The notes beneath the pieces were generated by a model. The model did not search any database. It was not told the origin of the DNA and saw nothing but the letters and a program-made list of their open reading frames with translations. The translations under genes and the position numbers were made by a program. From an uncultured Anaerosolibacter sp. (GTDB taxonomy: Bacteria > Bacillota_A > Clostridia > Peptostreptococcales > Thermotaleaceae), in contig CALECF010000046.1 in NCBI GenBank assembly GCA_937948705.1, forward strand, positions 1-5,239: DNA of 5,239 bases. Direction: 5' to 3'. Below are positions 5,122-5,239 of the stretch, in pieces (the stretch's first letter is position 1; every line of letters starts with the position of its first letter).

Positions 5122-5239
5122 CGTTAAGCTGTTATTCAACATCCTTGCCACATCACCTCTGGTTGCGGGCGTAGATGCTTTGATGGTCATGTTCTTAGTG
5201 ATGCCCAGTTCATTGGCTTTATCAATAAAGTTATCTGGC
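5107..5239 (-). CDS. C-terminal SLH repeat of a cell-wall-bound protein (partial)
   Basis: Forty-three codons and a TAA (complement of 5107-5109) are visible; the rest lies beyond the right edge. The peptide has FIDKANELGI, then KASTPATRGDVARMLNNSL near the end. This is the second half of an S-layer homology repeat: A-x-x-L-G-I, then a P-x-x-x-x-T-R-x-x-x-A-x-M-L pattern with ATRGD in place of the usual ITRAE. SLH repeats normally occur as three at one end of the protein, so this is probably the last of three at the C-terminus. It is convergent with the transpeptidase gene. The function of the remainder cannot be known from here. Confidence 0.85.
   Translation of the reverse strand, partial: PDNFIDKANELGITKNMTIKASTPATRGDVARMLNNSLTIPIK

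Overview
The window looks like chromosomal DNA of a low-GC, anaerobic-type Firmicute, probably a clostridial relative of Alkaliphilus. This rests on the AT-rich base use, strong AGGAGG-type ribosome sites, a TTG start, S-layer homology (SLH) proteins, a YkuD L,D-transpeptidase and clostridial-style small palindromic repeats. The genus is an impression from protein style, not a search result.

Layout. Positions 1-68 hold the probable last codons of an upstream gene and its rho-independent terminator. Positions 70-340 carry the decayed C-terminal end of a REP-associated/IS200-like transposase on the minus strand, with a possible relic palindrome beside it. Positions 459-487 hold a good match to a sigma-H promoter. 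It is followed by a two-gene operon: a secreted right-handed beta-helix protein with a C-terminal dockerin-like calcium loop (523-1593), and, 12 bases later, a secreted protein with an N-terminal cohesin-like domain and C-terminal SLH anchor (TTG start, 1606-3402). The 482-base gap that follows has no gene. It holds two diverged copies of a roughly 72-base dyad repeat, a terminator that could work in both directions, and a promoter. Next comes a secreted SH3 + YkuD L,D-transpeptidase (3885-4985). A short repeat-filled gap leads to a perfect 22-bp inverted repeat that serves as a shared terminator and overlaps the last codons of a convergent minus-strand gene ending in an SLH repeat (5107-5239, cut by the window edge).

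How the genes may work together. Every intact gene encodes an exported cell-envelope protein. The most interesting reading is that the operon makes a minimal cohesin/dockerin-style display pair: an SLH protein bound to the wall holds a beta-helix partner by a dockerin-like tail. Both the dockerin (one intact calcium loop) and the SLH region (one complete repeat of three) look reduced. The domain calls come from reading the sequence; the pairing is inference. The transpeptidase has the catalytic Cys and His but a Gly where the family usually has Arg.
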